DNA of 64,000 bases from contig CP136064.1 in NCBI GenBank assembly GCA_032622095.1, forward strand, positions 40,070,912-40,134,911, read 5' to 3'. The translations under genes were made by a program, and so were the position numbers. Below are positions 9,780-21,386 of the stretch, piece by piece (the first letter of the stretch is position 1; every line of letters begins with the position of its first letter). The DNA comes from Siphonodentalium dalli (Eukaryota; Mollusca; Scaphopoda; Gadilida; Siphonodentaliidae). The notes below the pieces were generated by a model that made no database searches, was not told the DNA's origin, and worked only from the letters and a program-made list of their open reading frames with translations.

Positions 9780-11308
9780 GTTTGTACCTCGTGGTTTTGT
9801 TTGATCTTGCGGAACTACTCCAGAGCAAATTTTGAAAGAGCCAACGAACTGTTCGGTAACACAAACTGGGATGATCTCTTATCGGGTCTTGACATCGATT
9901 CAGCCACAATACTTTTCCTAAATAAATTCAACTCAATAATGCGAGAAACGGTCCCCCAATCATCTGTTACGGTTCGACCTAAGGACAAAATCTGGTTTAA
10001 TTCAGAAATCCGAAGAGAAATTCGCAAACGTGAAAGATTACGAACCAAAGCTCTAAAAAACAATAATCCCGATACTTGGCAAAATTATAAGCATTCCAGA
10101 AACAAAGTAAATAATATGAAAAAGTATGCCAAATCCAAATTTGAAGAAAAATTTGGAAGACCGTGTAAAGGGGCCTTCATCGCCTCGCGATTTCTGGCAA
10201 CTAATAAATTACCTCCTTTGTAAAAAGAAAACAACGAATATTCCGCCCCTGTACTGCTCCAGTGTCAATATAAATACCGTAAATGTAAATGGAAGACAAT
10301 GCGCAACTGATGATCTAGATAAGGCCAACATACTGAACAAGAGTTTCATTTCAAATTCATCGATACATGACTCAAATCACAGTTTACCTTTAATAAATTC
10401 TCGTTGTAGCAACACTGTGAACGACTTTGAGTCCACCGAAGACTAAATAATTTTAGCAATGAAATCACTTAAATTAAACAAGGCCCATGGCCACGGTGGA
10501 ATTAGTGCGAGAATGCTTCAAGCCACGGCTAAAAAAATTGCTTATCCTTTAAATTTACTCTTCCGAAAATCATTCGATACCATAAAATTTCCATCCATAT
10601 GGAAAAAGGCAAATGTTGTTCTCATCTTTAAAAAAAAGACGACCCTGCTGATAGTAAAAACTATCGCCTTATCTCGCTTCTACCATGCATTGGAAAGATA
10701 TTCGAAAAAGTTGTCTTAAAACAGATCAGGGAGTTCTTTAATGAAAACGAACTAATATACTCACGCCAATCGGGTTTCATGCTAGGCCAAAGTACATCTC
10801 ATCAACTCATAGATCTGTATAATCACCTGTGCCAATCTCTCAATGGATTATATACATGCTCTACTTTCTGTGATATATCGAAGGCATTCGAGAGAGTTTG
10901 GCACAGTGGATTGGTACATAAACTGTCTAGCCATGGAGTGCGAGGGAAACCTTTGAAATGGATAGAAAACTATCTACGTAACCGCCAGCAGCGCGTGTTA
11001 GTTAACGACAGCTTTTCTGATTATGAGATCATCCCAGCGGGCGTGCCTCAGGGCTATATTTTGGGACCTTTTCTATTTTTAGTTCACATCAATGACCTAC
11101 CAGACAACATCAGTTCCGTGACCAGAATGTACGCTGACGATACCTGCCTTACTAATAGCCACCACGACCTGAATGAATTAGCACGGATTATGAATATGGA
11201 CCTTGAAACCATAGCAACATGGTCAGCTTTAAACCCTCAAAAACAATGTGCATGTCATATTCGTTGATTGGCACCTCCGGTGATATCCCTAATTTAACTT
11301 TTAATAGT
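9780..11308 (+). pseudogene. Plus-strand LINE ORF2, left part (linker and RT), inactivated
   Basis: Encodes the linker between endonuclease and RT (VRPKDKIWFNSEIRREIRKR) and then RT. RT motifs present are FCDISKAFERVWH (motif A), AGVPQGYILGPFLF (motif B) and MYADDT (motif C, with both catalytic Asp). The style is jockey/CR1/Rex-like, judged by eye. Lesions: a frame change near 10130-10220, a TAA at 10444-10446 that is GAA in the second copy, a frameshift at the A-run near 10630-10640, and another near 11245. No endonuclease domain is present, so the copy was 5' truncated. It stops being collinear at 11308, where the minus-strand LINE begins. Sequence 10418-11308 is repeated at 16597-17487, after which this same element resumes. 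Confidence 0.85.
10418..11308 (+). repeat. Left copy of an 891-bp direct duplication flanking a LINE insertion
   Basis: Identical to 16597-17487 (constant offset 6179) except at three positions: 10444 T versus G, 10622 T versus C and 11156 T versus C. There are no indels. The boundaries coincide exactly with the junctions of the minus-strand LINE (11309-16596). See the finding on the long target-site duplication. Confidence 0.93.
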
Positions 11309-11317
11309 TATATATCT

Positions 11318-11323
11318 TTTATT
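11318..11323 (-). terminator. Poly(A) signal at the 3' end of the minus-strand LINE
   Basis: AATAAA on the minus strand, 9 bp before the element's last base at 11309. The element ends GATATATA without a long poly(A) tail. Confidence 0.6.
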
Positions 11324-11523
11324 GCCTCCTCGTGGGAGAGTAGATATTTACATGGGTTATAATACATATTTAAATATACAGTTTAACAAGATTGGTAACA
11401 CCGTTTCTGAGATAGTCCATGCATTATCAGAATCATTTTGATAGCATTCTGACACACACAAGAGTACATGTTCGTGTATTTATGATAAACGCTGGAAAAC
11501 ATTGTCCGAATTGGTGTTTGTGA

Positions 11524-14500
11524 TCATATTACATATAGCAAGAAGATACTTGTGTCTATGATGACCAAGTCCAATATATCGTAGATATGTTCGGAGAGCG
11601 ACGGCATGTGACCTCCGAGGAAAACTGTCATCAGATCTGTTGGTGCGAGTGATGCTAGGAAAAGATACACATCGATTCCGTGTTTATTTAGTATCATTTC
11701 CCAGTGCTGATCAACTAAGTGTATCACAATGGGCGACCTGCAGGACCAAAATACATGGTATAATTCGTGGTTATAATCCGTGTCGCACAATCTACACGTC
11801 AAATTATTTACGTAAGTTGATTTGTTCAGTAGCCTTGCTAAATGTCTCAGTGGCTTCGAGAATGATCAGTGAGACTTGCACAGATTCCAAATGTTCCATG
11901 TATGATTGGGATGGGAATGGCAGCACAGGAATAATGAGAGATCGGCATTGAGCTCAGTCGAACGATACCACGAAGAGTAATAGTTTGTTTCGACTTTCTC
12001 GCGAACCAGTCTCTTCCATTCGCTTTTCGATGGAAATAATCCTGTGTCCATGAAGTCAGTGAGGAATGTTAAAAGATGATATTCCTCTAATAAGGTGAAA
12101 ATGTCTTTAACAAATCCTGACATGGAGCGACCAAATAGCCGGTATTGATGTGCCTTGAAAAGAAATATCCTCAACGAAGTCTGGTGGCCCACCGGCATGT
12201 GCACGAGTTTTTCAAGGAAGTATAGTTTCCGCAGATGAATTTCCATCTCGACTGGAAGCAATCCCAGGAGACTAAGCGCCACAGTTGTTGGTGTCCTGGT
12301 TGGAAGAGATTGCATATGTTTCACACATACACGAAATGACCTTTCAATTGTTAGAAGAGTAGATCTGCTGTCTAAGGGGAGCAACTCGCTCCCATATAGA
12401 GCCTTGGGGAGAACGATACATTTCAGTAACTTGGCCATTACGGATGGAGAACAATATCTAGTCATTGGCTTCCCTGCTAGAGCGAAGTATGTATTTCTCA
12501 TTTTATGAGATATCTGTTCTGAACGATTGGCTGAATTGTTGAATTTCCCTTGGGTAATTCCGAGATGAGAACATTCTGTTACTTCACTGAGAGTATGGCC
12601 TCCGAGCAGCCATGTTCTGTTCTGTTCATTTTGTCGGGCAGTTTCATTAAAAACAACAACCTTGCTTTTCGTACTCGAAAAGTTGAACCTCCAAGTCACA
12701 CTGTAATCGTGACAGATAGATAACATTTCATCGAGACCAGCTTTGGAGAGCGACACAATTGCGATATCGTCTGCTGTAGTTGGGGCAGAGCATACGATAT
12801 TGTGAATTGCCATCCCCTGTTGTGCCGCAGTTAGTTTTAGGAGTAAGTCATTCACATACACCAAGTAAAAGAACGGTGAACTGACAGCTCCTTGGCGCGT
12901 TCCTTGTAAGATAGGAAATGGATCCGACACACCGCCATTGTACAGAGTTTTGCTGCAGCAATCCTTATGCATGTTGCTGATTATTCTAAGAGGTTTACCT
13001 CGAATTCCAAATTGATATAATTTCAACATTAGGCCTGAGTGCCAGACGCGATCGAAAGCCTTCGCCGAGTCCAGGAAACAAACAAACGCGCGAGAACCCT
13101 TGTCAGAAGCATATGCCACTGATTCCTGTAATACGAAAGATGACATCGTACAGCTGATATTCTTCTGGAAGCCGCTCTGTTGCTCACTTGGGAAATTTAC
13201 ACATAGAGGACTTTTCCACACGCGGTTCATAATGACTGCTTCAAAAACTTTGTAGAGAATTGGTAAGAGCGTTATCGCACGATAGCTGTCAGGTAGGTGT
13301 GGTTGTTTTGGTGATCCCTTATACAAAGGGACAATAAGTCCCGTTTTCATTTCACGTGGTACGTGTTCAAATTTAAGTATGCCGTTGTAAAGAGCACACA
13401 ACAAACGTATGACCGAGTCTGGACTGTTGATGAGATGTTCGTTTGAGATATTATCTTCACCTCCAGACTTGTTAACTTTTAACGCACACACGACAGCACG
13501 GATGTCCTTGGGTGATATTTGTGCGCACAAATCTGCAGATGAAAGATCTGCATTGTCCGAGTCGGGAAATGAGTTGACAGTAGATACGACATATTGTTCG
13601 AAAGCTGGGTCTTCGTGTGTAGGTTCACTGTACAACTGTTCAAAGTAGTCCCTCCAGCCCGTAAGTATGTCTGTTGAGTCGCGAGTCATCACACCTTTGA
13701 ATTCCATCTCTGATGCGATTGTCCGTTTCGGTTTATCGGAATTCAGCAGCTTCCAAAACGAAGAATGGTCGTTGCTGGCATGGTGTTCCAGATCGTCGTA
13801 AATTTTCTGCTCATGCTGACGTGCTGCTGCTCGGAATGCACGACGGAAGTCACGTTTGGCATTTTTATAGTTGACATAGGACTCTGACTCAACTAAATGC
13901 GGCCTGCCATCCTGGATCCATAGATGTCGGCGTGAGTTAGAATATTTGTGAAGCAGTTCAAGCTCTTCATTCCAGTACGGGTTAAGATGATGAGCGTGGC
14001 GCCTCCGTGTGGTCGCAAATTCGGAAGCATTTAGCAAAGCTACAACTATATCTTGGTACATATTGGAAAGGTCTAATTTACTGGAAATGACACAGGAGCT
14101 CAGAAATGTACATCTAGAGTCCAAGAACAGTTGGAATTTGTTGATATCCAAACGCTTCCAATTAAAGCGTGTCTGAGTGTGGTGTGTCGTGGGAGGAACA
14201 GGGATCTCTGGAAATCCAAGATGACATGCCACAGGAACGTGACATGATGTGTTAGATGGTTTGTCATCAAATATCTCACATCTTACAACGAAGTCTGACA
14301 TGGATGTGGGTATCACGATATGATCTATTAGCGTTGGTGATCCGGCTCCAGGAAATGGGAAAAAGGAAAACTTGTCACCACAACACATATTCGAAGTTGT
14401 TGTAGAAAATGCATGTATGTTGTCCAAAAGCTTAGTAACAAGTTTAGATCGGACCGCGTGGCCCGAAGGAGGATTGTTCTGTCTGGAGTCACCGATGTGT

Positions 14501-14978
14501 GCATTAAAATCGCCGATGATTAGTACGAAACTGTCCTCTGCGTACATTCGTGTGTAGTTTTCGAGCGATTGGAGGCAATCTTTAAAATAGGAATCGTCAT
14601 GATTAGTGCTTGGTAGGTACACCTGTATTATGGTCAGTTGTATGCTGGATGTCATACGGATTCGACAGCAATGAAGCGTTGTTCCTCAATTTGGATGTAT
14701 GTACAGTTTTTTATAAGGTTCCTGCGTACAAGTAGTGCCACTCCGTCACGTGTGAAGGAGCCTCCTGATTTAGTTTCAATCAGTCTGCCAGGTTTAGATA
14801 CATGCACATAGTCATTAGCACATAGGGAATCAAAGCGGTATATATTGTCTATGTCCAACCAGTGCTCTGATATACCGATTACGTCGAACTTCTTCGTGTT
14901 GATTAACTTCGAAAGGTAAGTAGAGTTGTTAATTGCACCACTAGCGTTTCAAGTCAGTATTTTAAGGTCACTCATCAT
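11524..14978 (-). pseudogene. LINE ORF2: AP-type endonuclease, reverse transcriptase, C-terminal zinc knuckle
   Basis: About 1150 codons. The N-terminal endonuclease part (14652-14978) includes GISEHWLDIDNIYRFDSL and DGVALLVRRN. The main open stretch (929 codons, 11866-14655) has endonuclease motifs GDFNAHIG (residues 48-55) and LIDHI (109-113). It continues with RT motif A LDSAKAFDRVWH (529-540), motif B ILQGTRQGAVSSPFF (582-596) and motif C TADD (627-630). The aromatic residue usually before ADD is Thr here. The zinc knuckle CRLCDTDYNHELYHVFWSC lies in the same frame beyond a TGA at 11866-11868. Lesions: TGA at 14949-14951, eight codons after the second ATG, probably replacing a Trp codon; a 1-nt frame change at about 14653; and the TGA at 11866. 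In life it would make the element's replication enzyme. Confidence 0.92.
14968..14978 (-). promoter_or_regulatory. ORF1 stop / ORF2 start overlap
   Basis: On the minus strand the junction reads AATGATGAGTGACC. ORF1 ends GAT-GAG-TGA, while two consecutive ATG codons in another frame open ORF2 (ATG-ATG-AGT-GAC). A stop-start overlap of this kind is known from LINEs that translate ORF2 by termination and reinitiation. Confidence 0.7.
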
Positions 14979-16596
14979 TGAAGCCGTTATTCGTCGTGCC
15001 TGGTGGGTCGCGCGTCCATGGTCTGCACCGGACCCCGTAAGGTAAGAAATCACCAGCTAGTAATTTGTCCACGTCGTGTGAGTGTATTATAATACGTGCT
15101 GACTGGGTCCCTTGCACTTTACTATTAAACAGTTTTACGAAAGTTGGGACTACGCCCCGCTCCGTGAGGTATGTGTGTATTTTCTCTTGTGTTACAGTTG
15201 GTGATATCCTGCCAAGAAAGAACATTCTCGTACGTTTCAATTTCCTAACAGGAACACCGATGAAACCAACAGAATCGTTCTGAATCACTACGTTCAGTGG
15301 ACCATCAACTGATTTATTTTCCTGGAGATCGAGTATGGGTCGTTGTACTTTGTTTGTCTGCCTGGGTGAATTGTGATAGTCAGATGAATCCGAAGGTAAG
15401 ATCACAGAGACACTGTTGAATCGGTCTTCGTTGGTAGATGATTGTGTTTCTATCGCATCATGGTGGCTCGCAGCCGGTTTTGCTGGCGGTGATATATTAA
15501 TCTTATTGTCGGTGTTGGAGTTCGATGCGCCGGGTTGAATGCTGGTGACATGTGCAGGACCTGTCGTATCCCCATATGTTACTGACACCGGTGTAGTTGC
15601 ATTAGTACGGAGAGTTGGAGAGGGATTCCTGGATTTGGGAGTTGACGATGATTGGCCTGTTCTTTTATATTCATGTTCATTGCACATATCAAACGAATCA
15701 AATTGTGCATACACATTTTCTGAGCAGGACGAGGTTGATGGCGCTTTCATATCCCGTGGTTCCATCGCAATGGAATCGCCTTTTAACCATGAATTTCGCA
15801 GAGAACCACTTGAGATCAATTTCAAATGCGATTCCACGAACTTAGTAAGTTCTTTGTATTTGTCCATGCTGTTTGCAGCGAATATCTCGAAGACTGAGCA
15901 TATATTTTTCTCAACTAGATCAATTTAGTCTTTGGTTTTGCCTGCAGTGTTTGCACATTTCTGAGAGACGTTGTTCAATTTCTGGTTGAGAGCATCTGAT
16001 TTGACACAAACTTTACCGAGAGACACAATTTTATTGTTCAAAGTCTTTGTCGTTTGCTCTCGTTCAGAATCACTGGCTATAATGTCATCTTTTATTAGCT
16101 TCACTTGTGATTTCAGATTGTCAATTCCCATGCATTTATCACTTTGCATGCGTTGTTGGGCAAGATCTAACGCTTTTTGTGCTTCGTTGGCTTCCTTGAT
16201 CGATGTCGAGTTAGTAGAACATATTTCGAGCAGTCTTTCAATAGAAAGCTGCAGCGAGTTCAGGATATCGAACACTGTCTTCTTGTCGCTTGTGACTGCT
16301 GCAAGTGAGGACTCCAAGCTACAGAGTCTTTTGTTTATGGAAGAGTTCTCTGTTGCTGAGTTTGCTTTGATAAGTGTGAGGTCGGTAAGCACATCTGCTA
16401 GCTTCTCCTGTATGCACACTGAGTCACAGATACATGTCGAGATTGGAACTTGACTATTCTCTGCAGAATTACTCTCATGGCGTTGGTTTGATTTGGATAT
16501 GCAGTCTCTAATATCATCGAATGCGCCGCCGTGAATGAAGTGGGCCAGCACATATATGTCCTTCGCAAGTTTCTTCTCAAGTGGAATGCCACCCTA
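14968..16596 (-). pseudogene. LINE ORF1 (coiled coil plus RRM-like RNA-binding domain), one internal stop
   Basis: Two same-frame segments. The upstream segment (15925 to 16596, entering from the truncated 5' end) is rich in heptad-like Leu/Ile/Ala with Lys, Glu and Gln (residues such as SLESSLAAVTSDKKTVFDIL), fitting a trimerising coiled coil. A TAA at 15925-15927 interrupts it. The same frame continues for 19 codons to ATG 15867 and a 299-codon segment. That begins with a Ser/Thr/Pro-rich linker and ends with an RRM-like fold (RTRMFFLGRISPTVTQEKIH ... ARIIIHSHDVDKLLAGDFLP). The last codons overlap the start of ORF2. Role: RNA-binding chaperone of the LINE ribonucleoprotein (family knowledge). 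Whether the TAA is a mutation or a real stop of a separate ORF is undecided; the common frame favours mutation. Confidence 0.8.
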
Positions 16597-17487
16597 TGAA
16601 CGACTTTGAGTCCACCGAAGACGAAATAATTTTAGCAATGAAATCACTTAAATTAAACAAGGCCCATGGCCACGGTGGAATTAGTGCGAGAATGCTTCAA
16701 GCCACGGCTAAAAAAATTGCTTATCCTTTAAATTTACTCTTCCGAAAATCATTCGATACCATAAAATTTCCATCCATATGGAAAAAGGCAAATGTTGTTC
16801 CCATCTTTAAAAAAAAGACGACCCTGCTGATAGTAAAAACTATCGCCTTATCTCGCTTCTACCATGCATTGGAAAGATATTCGAAAAAGTTGTCTTAAAA
16901 CAGATCAGGGAGTTCTTTAATGAAAACGAACTAATATACTCACGCCAATCGGGTTTCATGCTAGGCCAAAGTACATCTCATCAACTCATAGATCTGTATA
17001 ATCACCTGTGCCAATCTCTCAATGGATTATATACATGCTCTACTTTCTGTGATATATCGAAGGCATTCGAGAGAGTTTGGCACAGTGGATTGGTACATAA
17101 ACTGTCTAGCCATGGAGTGCGAGGGAAACCTTTGAAATGGATAGAAAACTATCTACGTAACCGCCAGCAGCGCGTGTTAGTTAACGACAGCTTTTCTGAT
17201 TATGAGATCATCCCAGCGGGCGTGCCTCAGGGCTATATTTTGGGACCTTTTCTATTTTTAGTTCACATCAATGACCTACCAGACAACATCAGTTCCGTGA
17301 CCAGAATGTACGCTGACGATACCTGCCTTACTAACAGCCACCACGACCTGAATGAATTAGCACGGATTATGAATATGGACCTTGAAACCATAGCAACATG
17401 GTCAGCTTTAAACCCTCAAAAACAATGTGCATGTCATATTCGTTGATTGGCACCTCCGGTGATATCCCTAATTTAACTTTTAATAGT
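16597..17487 (+). repeat. Right copy of the 891-bp direct duplication
   Basis: Partner of 10418-11308. It keeps GAA at 16623-16625 where the left copy has a stop, and CCC at 16800-16802 (Pro, the usual residue in VVPIFKK) where the left copy has Leu. Both copies share the frameshift near the A-run, so the element was already dead when the duplication formed. Confidence 0.93.
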
Positions 17488-17527
17488 GATACAATATCAT
17501 TTGTTGAGACACACATACACCTTGGTC

Positions 17528-18530
17528 CAGTCTGGAGTAAACTACATACCCACATATAAAAATAGTGGGTCTGACGACCTTTCGTTCAGTTTTCATTTCC
17601 CAAACCCGGGATTCCTTGTAATTACCGCCAATCAAAACTTAGCTCCAAGAAATGTGTGCCCCAATAAAAAAACTAGTAACATGTCACGTGCTCTCGGTGT
17701 GGAATTCCGAAGGTGTGGCTAAATGTTGGTAAAATAGTATCCATGACGTCATGTTATACCGGAAGAGAAATTCACAAATCGACAAATAAAGTAGATTGTT
17801 GACGAGCGGTCGAAAGTTTAAAATCAAGAATCACCGGAATTTGGATTGCAGGCAACTGTAATTAGGGTACAACTGGCCAATCTTTGGAGCTAATAATACG
17901 GCTGTGTACGGTCGGGAGGGTTTCGGTGGGGTTGGTGGTAGAATTGTGTTGCTCTTCGCTCGTTTTGGCTGCGGTGGTACTACTGTACTGGGAACTGATA
18001 GATCGTTTTGTTATGACATTTAACTTTTGTTTAGTTCTGTATTTGTTTTAGCAGATAGTCCCGACATTCATGTATTTTTGATTCGTGGCCGTTGATTTGT
18101 GTTATTTTTTGACAACATGGGCGACAAATCGCCTGGCCAATCTAAAAAATAATTCGTTTTGAGTCCAAGAGATCCACATAAATTGACATTTTTTATAATA
18201 TCAAGAAGATCTGTCTTAGTTATTGTACATATTATTTTGGATCCCGGAAGCTAGCTGTTTCCCTTTATTGTCAGTAAAACAACCGCCGAACGAAAAGTCA
18301 CAAACCCTGCAACTATTAATTCCGAAACGGCCTCACATGGTTGAAGCGGCCATGACGGCACTGGCACGTGACCATGTTTACGCCTGTCAATCACAACTAA
18401 TTTCAGATTTATATTTAGTGCAGTGTGACGTAATTTGGTGGAAGCCCACAACTGTTCAGAAATGAAAAGTTGATGGGAATGCAATAGACTCAGTATCAGT
18501 ATTAATCTGAGTGTATGTTTACATAGACTG
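17528..18530. mobile_element. Non-autonomous DNA transposon, 1003 bp, 9-bp TSD
   Basis: Flanked by ACCTTGGTC at 17519-17527 and 18531-18539. Ends are CAGTCT...AGACTG, with weaker internal matches (GTAAAC, ACATAC) forming an imperfect TIR. Removing it together with one target copy restores the LINE reading frame exactly. A duplication of 8-9 bp suggests the hAT or Mutator superfamilies. No transposase frame is visible. Internal sequence includes a G-rich stretch at 17905-17995. Confidence 0.8.
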
Positions 18531-19169
18531 ACCTTGGTCTTGAGCTCCAAGCAAATATGTCGTGGAACAATCATATAAATGAGAATATAAAGAGAGTAGC
18601 ATCCCGCTTATCACAGCTCAGAAAATTTAAATTCCAACTCGACAGGAAGACATTAGGAAATATATATAAAACATATATACTGCCTCTATATGATTACTCC
18701 GATGTAGTCTGGGCATGTGCACCAAAATACCAATTGGATAAACTTGACCGATTACACATTGATGCAGCCAGAATTGTCAGCGGCCTCACGCGCTCAGTAT
18801 CAGTCGAAGGCATCGTGGCAGAAGTCGGCTGGCCCCCGTTAAGAAAAAGGCGCGAACTTCATAAACTACAAACTATGTATAATATTGTAAATCAGAGGGG
18901 TCCTACTTACCTCACTAAAATATTACCACCCAGGATAGCCGATATATCCGAGTATAAATTCAGAAACCCCGAATTTTTTTTACACATATTTCAGCAATAC
19001 TGAGCATTACAAAAAGTCATTTTCCCCTCAACCATAAAAGCGTGGAACGACATGCCTTCCGCAATAACAGAAGCTCCGACGATTTTCGATTTTAAAGATT
19101 ATCTTAGAATAATTGATCCTACCACTAGACCCCCAGTATGGTCTGGAAAAATATTGCACATATAGGGCC

Positions 19170-20665
19170 CAAAAAGTTTTTTCCGACCCCGAGGGACCCA
19201 CCACCCCATTTGTGCAAAAAAAAAAATGTTTTTCCTACAAAATTTTGGGGACCCACCCCCCTTTCTCATGTTTTTATCAAAATTCAGAGTTTTTTATTTT
19301 TAGCCGTTCTTCAATAACTGTGTTAACTGCCTTACTAATAGGTAAACACAGATCAGAAAAACGAAAAATAAACTGTATTTCCATGTGTTTCCTGGTGTTT
19401 CAGTATCTAACAACAATAATAAAGCATTGTGTAGGTACACTATATGTCACAAATCGCCCTAGACCCCATTATAGCCTTAATATATCTAGTGTGTTGTGTC
19501 TGACAGAGAACAATGGCCAGTGTAAATAGTGGTAAACAGGTCAGGGGTTCCACAATTATTTGTGCATGACCAAAGAACTCTTTAGTCTTATCCAACGGGG
19601 TGGGGTGGGGGAGGGAAATTGTTTTTGGTTAGGTATACACATAGATATATGGTTATTATACTGCCCGATATTAGTCGGTGGGTATATAGTTGACATCTCG
19701 AGCCGTCCGTCCGTTCAAACATTTTGCATTATAACTCAAGAGACCAGAAATTGGGGACGAATATGCATAATATCACGGGTTGAGAGTTATGGGCCCTGTT
19801 CGACTTTATGAAATTCAGTCCGTACAAAGTTTTTGCAATATAAGTTAAGTGTCGGTTGTCGAATTTTGATGTGGTTTTGGTATGGTGATAGACCAGAATG
19901 AAGAATTGAATGTCATTTCTCAATGCATCTGAATGCATCACATTATTTCAGTTCATCTATTTGTAAGTGATAACAGTATACCATTAGTATTTTAGTTTAG
20001 TCTTGTTGAGCAGTAAAGCTCCAAGATAAAGTTTGGAAATTCAATGAGAATAGCATCACCTTCAGTTGGGATTGTCTGAGCAGTAAACAGTAATGGTCAT
20101 TCATCATGACCAATTCAGTTTTATTTGGATAATTGTTGCAAATTAACATTACTTGCAATCATTCAATATGAGAAATAACCAGAAGGAATGAATTTGATTG
20201 CATGCCAGAACAGTATTTCAGACATTAGAAATTTATGAGATACCATTTTCAATTTCATGTTATGCAACAATCAGGTTAATGATATCTAGTCATCATTGAG
20301 TATTCACCATGTAGTATCCAATTTGTGATACAGTGTTTTTGTTTTATTACTTTTATTCAGGTAATACAACTGGGTAATATATTAATTTTGTTACTAAATA
20401 TTTCTTCTGTTGATCATAAGTTTCCTGAACGCTATTACGGTGGTCCACTGTGAAGTTGTCCGGGATCCTGTGAAATCCAGAATGTTGCTAAATCTGAGGC
20501 TAAAGAGTCACTTTAGCTGCCTATATAGCCCTATGCCAACACGCATGGTACTAACATGCTTACAAACAACATTACATTGCCAGTACTTGTAAATTGTTTT
20601 CGGCCTCTGAGGCCCTATATACGGATTTTTTTTTGCAGACCCCCCCCCCCCCTGTACAGGAAGTA
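19170..20665. other. Intergenic with repeat debris, no supported gene
   Basis: The segment 19185-19260 (GAGGGACCCACCACCCC, TTTTGGGGACCCACCCCCC) shares a GGGGACCCACCACCCC motif with 37240-37260, and loosely with 38915-38935. At 19675-19830 the text (CGTCCGTCCGTTCAAACATT, TAACTCAAGAGACCAGAAAT) resembles the CCGTCCG-type dispersed repeat at 43.9 kb. No frame looks like protein. Confidence 0.4.
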
Positions 20666-20669
20666 GGAA

Positions 20670-21376
20670 ATATAATGTATTGCACGCCAGACTACGAAAG
20701 TATTGTAGTAATCTTCAGTCTGACAAATTCCAAAACTATATCTCAGGAAGTCCACGTTGTACGTGCGGCAACCAGTGTGAAGATGCCTATCATTACTTCT
20801 TTATGTGTCCCCACTACCAGTCAGAACGAACGGAGATGTTTCACCTTTGTAGGGAGGGGTCTCATTTTCATCATGTATATATTGTATATAAAATATTGTA
20901 TATATGTTTTGCATGTTACTCATTAGTTTGGGTCTTCGCAATAAAGCATTCATTCACCTGCTACACAGAGAAGGAATTAAATTAACACATATGAACAATC
21001 TGCTTGTTGGCATCCCCAATACTCCGAACAAACAACATGTGAAACTGTTCAAAATAGTCCAACATTTTATCGCGGAGACTAAAATTTTCCAATTAACACA
21101 TATGTTTTTTCCGCCTCAGCATAGCATAGCATGCACACTCGGCGTTGCCCCCCCCCCCACCAATCATTCTCATTCCGGCTCACCCTTCCTCAATAACTGT
21201 TACAATCTTCCATCATCATCTTTTCCGTTCACCACATGCAGCTGTAAATAAGTTACTTATTGTGCCACTTTGTTAAACAAATTGTTTGTAGCAATGTATA
21301 CCGGAGAGGGGCTCATTAACTTTTGTAACTTGTGCCCCAATCCATTTTGTATTATACTACAAATAAAATATGTTTA
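20670..21376 (+). pseudogene. LINE ORF2 C-terminal fragment and 3'UTR
   Basis: Plus frames encode HARLRKYCSNLQSDKFQNYI then the cysteine/histidine cluster CTCGNQCEDAYHYFFMCPHY (near 20760-20820). A frame change leads to PNKQHVKLFKIVQHFIAETK near 21020-21080. This order is the usual C-terminus of several LINE ORF2 families. The 3'UTR ends ACAAATAAAATATGTTTAAA (to ~21376), immediately before the TIR of the next element. Frameshifts and loss of everything upstream mark it as dead. Confidence 0.72.
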
Positions 21377-21386
21377 AAAACAAAAA

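Larger units (their letters stand above)
11309..16596 (-). mobile_element. Non-LTR retrotransposon (LINE), 5288 bp, minus strand, inserted in the plus-strand LINE
   Basis: A near-complete two-ORF LINE. Reading the minus strand: a partial ORF1 (coiled coil then RRM-like region), an ORF1 stop overlapping the ORF2 start, endonuclease, RT, C-terminal zinc knuckle, a short 3'UTR and the terminus AATAAAAGATATATA. The first base pairs (16596 inward) read straight into ORF1 codons without an ATG, so the 5' end is truncated inside ORF1. Lesions are few: two in-frame stops and a 1-nt frameshift in ORF2, and one in-frame stop in ORF1. This fits a fairly recent insertion. It is flanked by the 891-bp duplication. 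Confidence 0.9.
16597..19165 (+). pseudogene. Plus-strand LINE ORF2, right part (RT, thumb, C-terminus), interrupted by a DNA element
   Basis: Continues the plus-strand LINE after the minus-strand insertion. RT motifs repeat as in the left copy, then NLTFNSDTISFVETHIHLG runs into the 1003-bp insertion at 17528. The frame resumes exactly after the second target-site copy: LGLELQANMSWNNHINENIK. The 148-codon open stretch 18557-19003 encodes thumb-region sequence (YKTYILPLYDYSDVVWA, LDRLHIDAARIVSGLTRS). A frameshift near 18985 is followed by the usual SFFPSTIKAWNDMPSAI ending. The 3' boundary, near 19165, is judged by loss of similarity to LINE protein. Confidence 0.85.

Noticed and set aside
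13409-16453. Plus-strand open frames within the minus-strand LINE (for example 15971-16453)
   Set aside because: Antisense shadows of ORF1 and ORF2; none shows an independent domain.
9801-19165. An active LINE
   Set aside because: Both LINEs carry stops and frameshifts in ORF2, and the older one is split twice; neither can be autonomous as shown.
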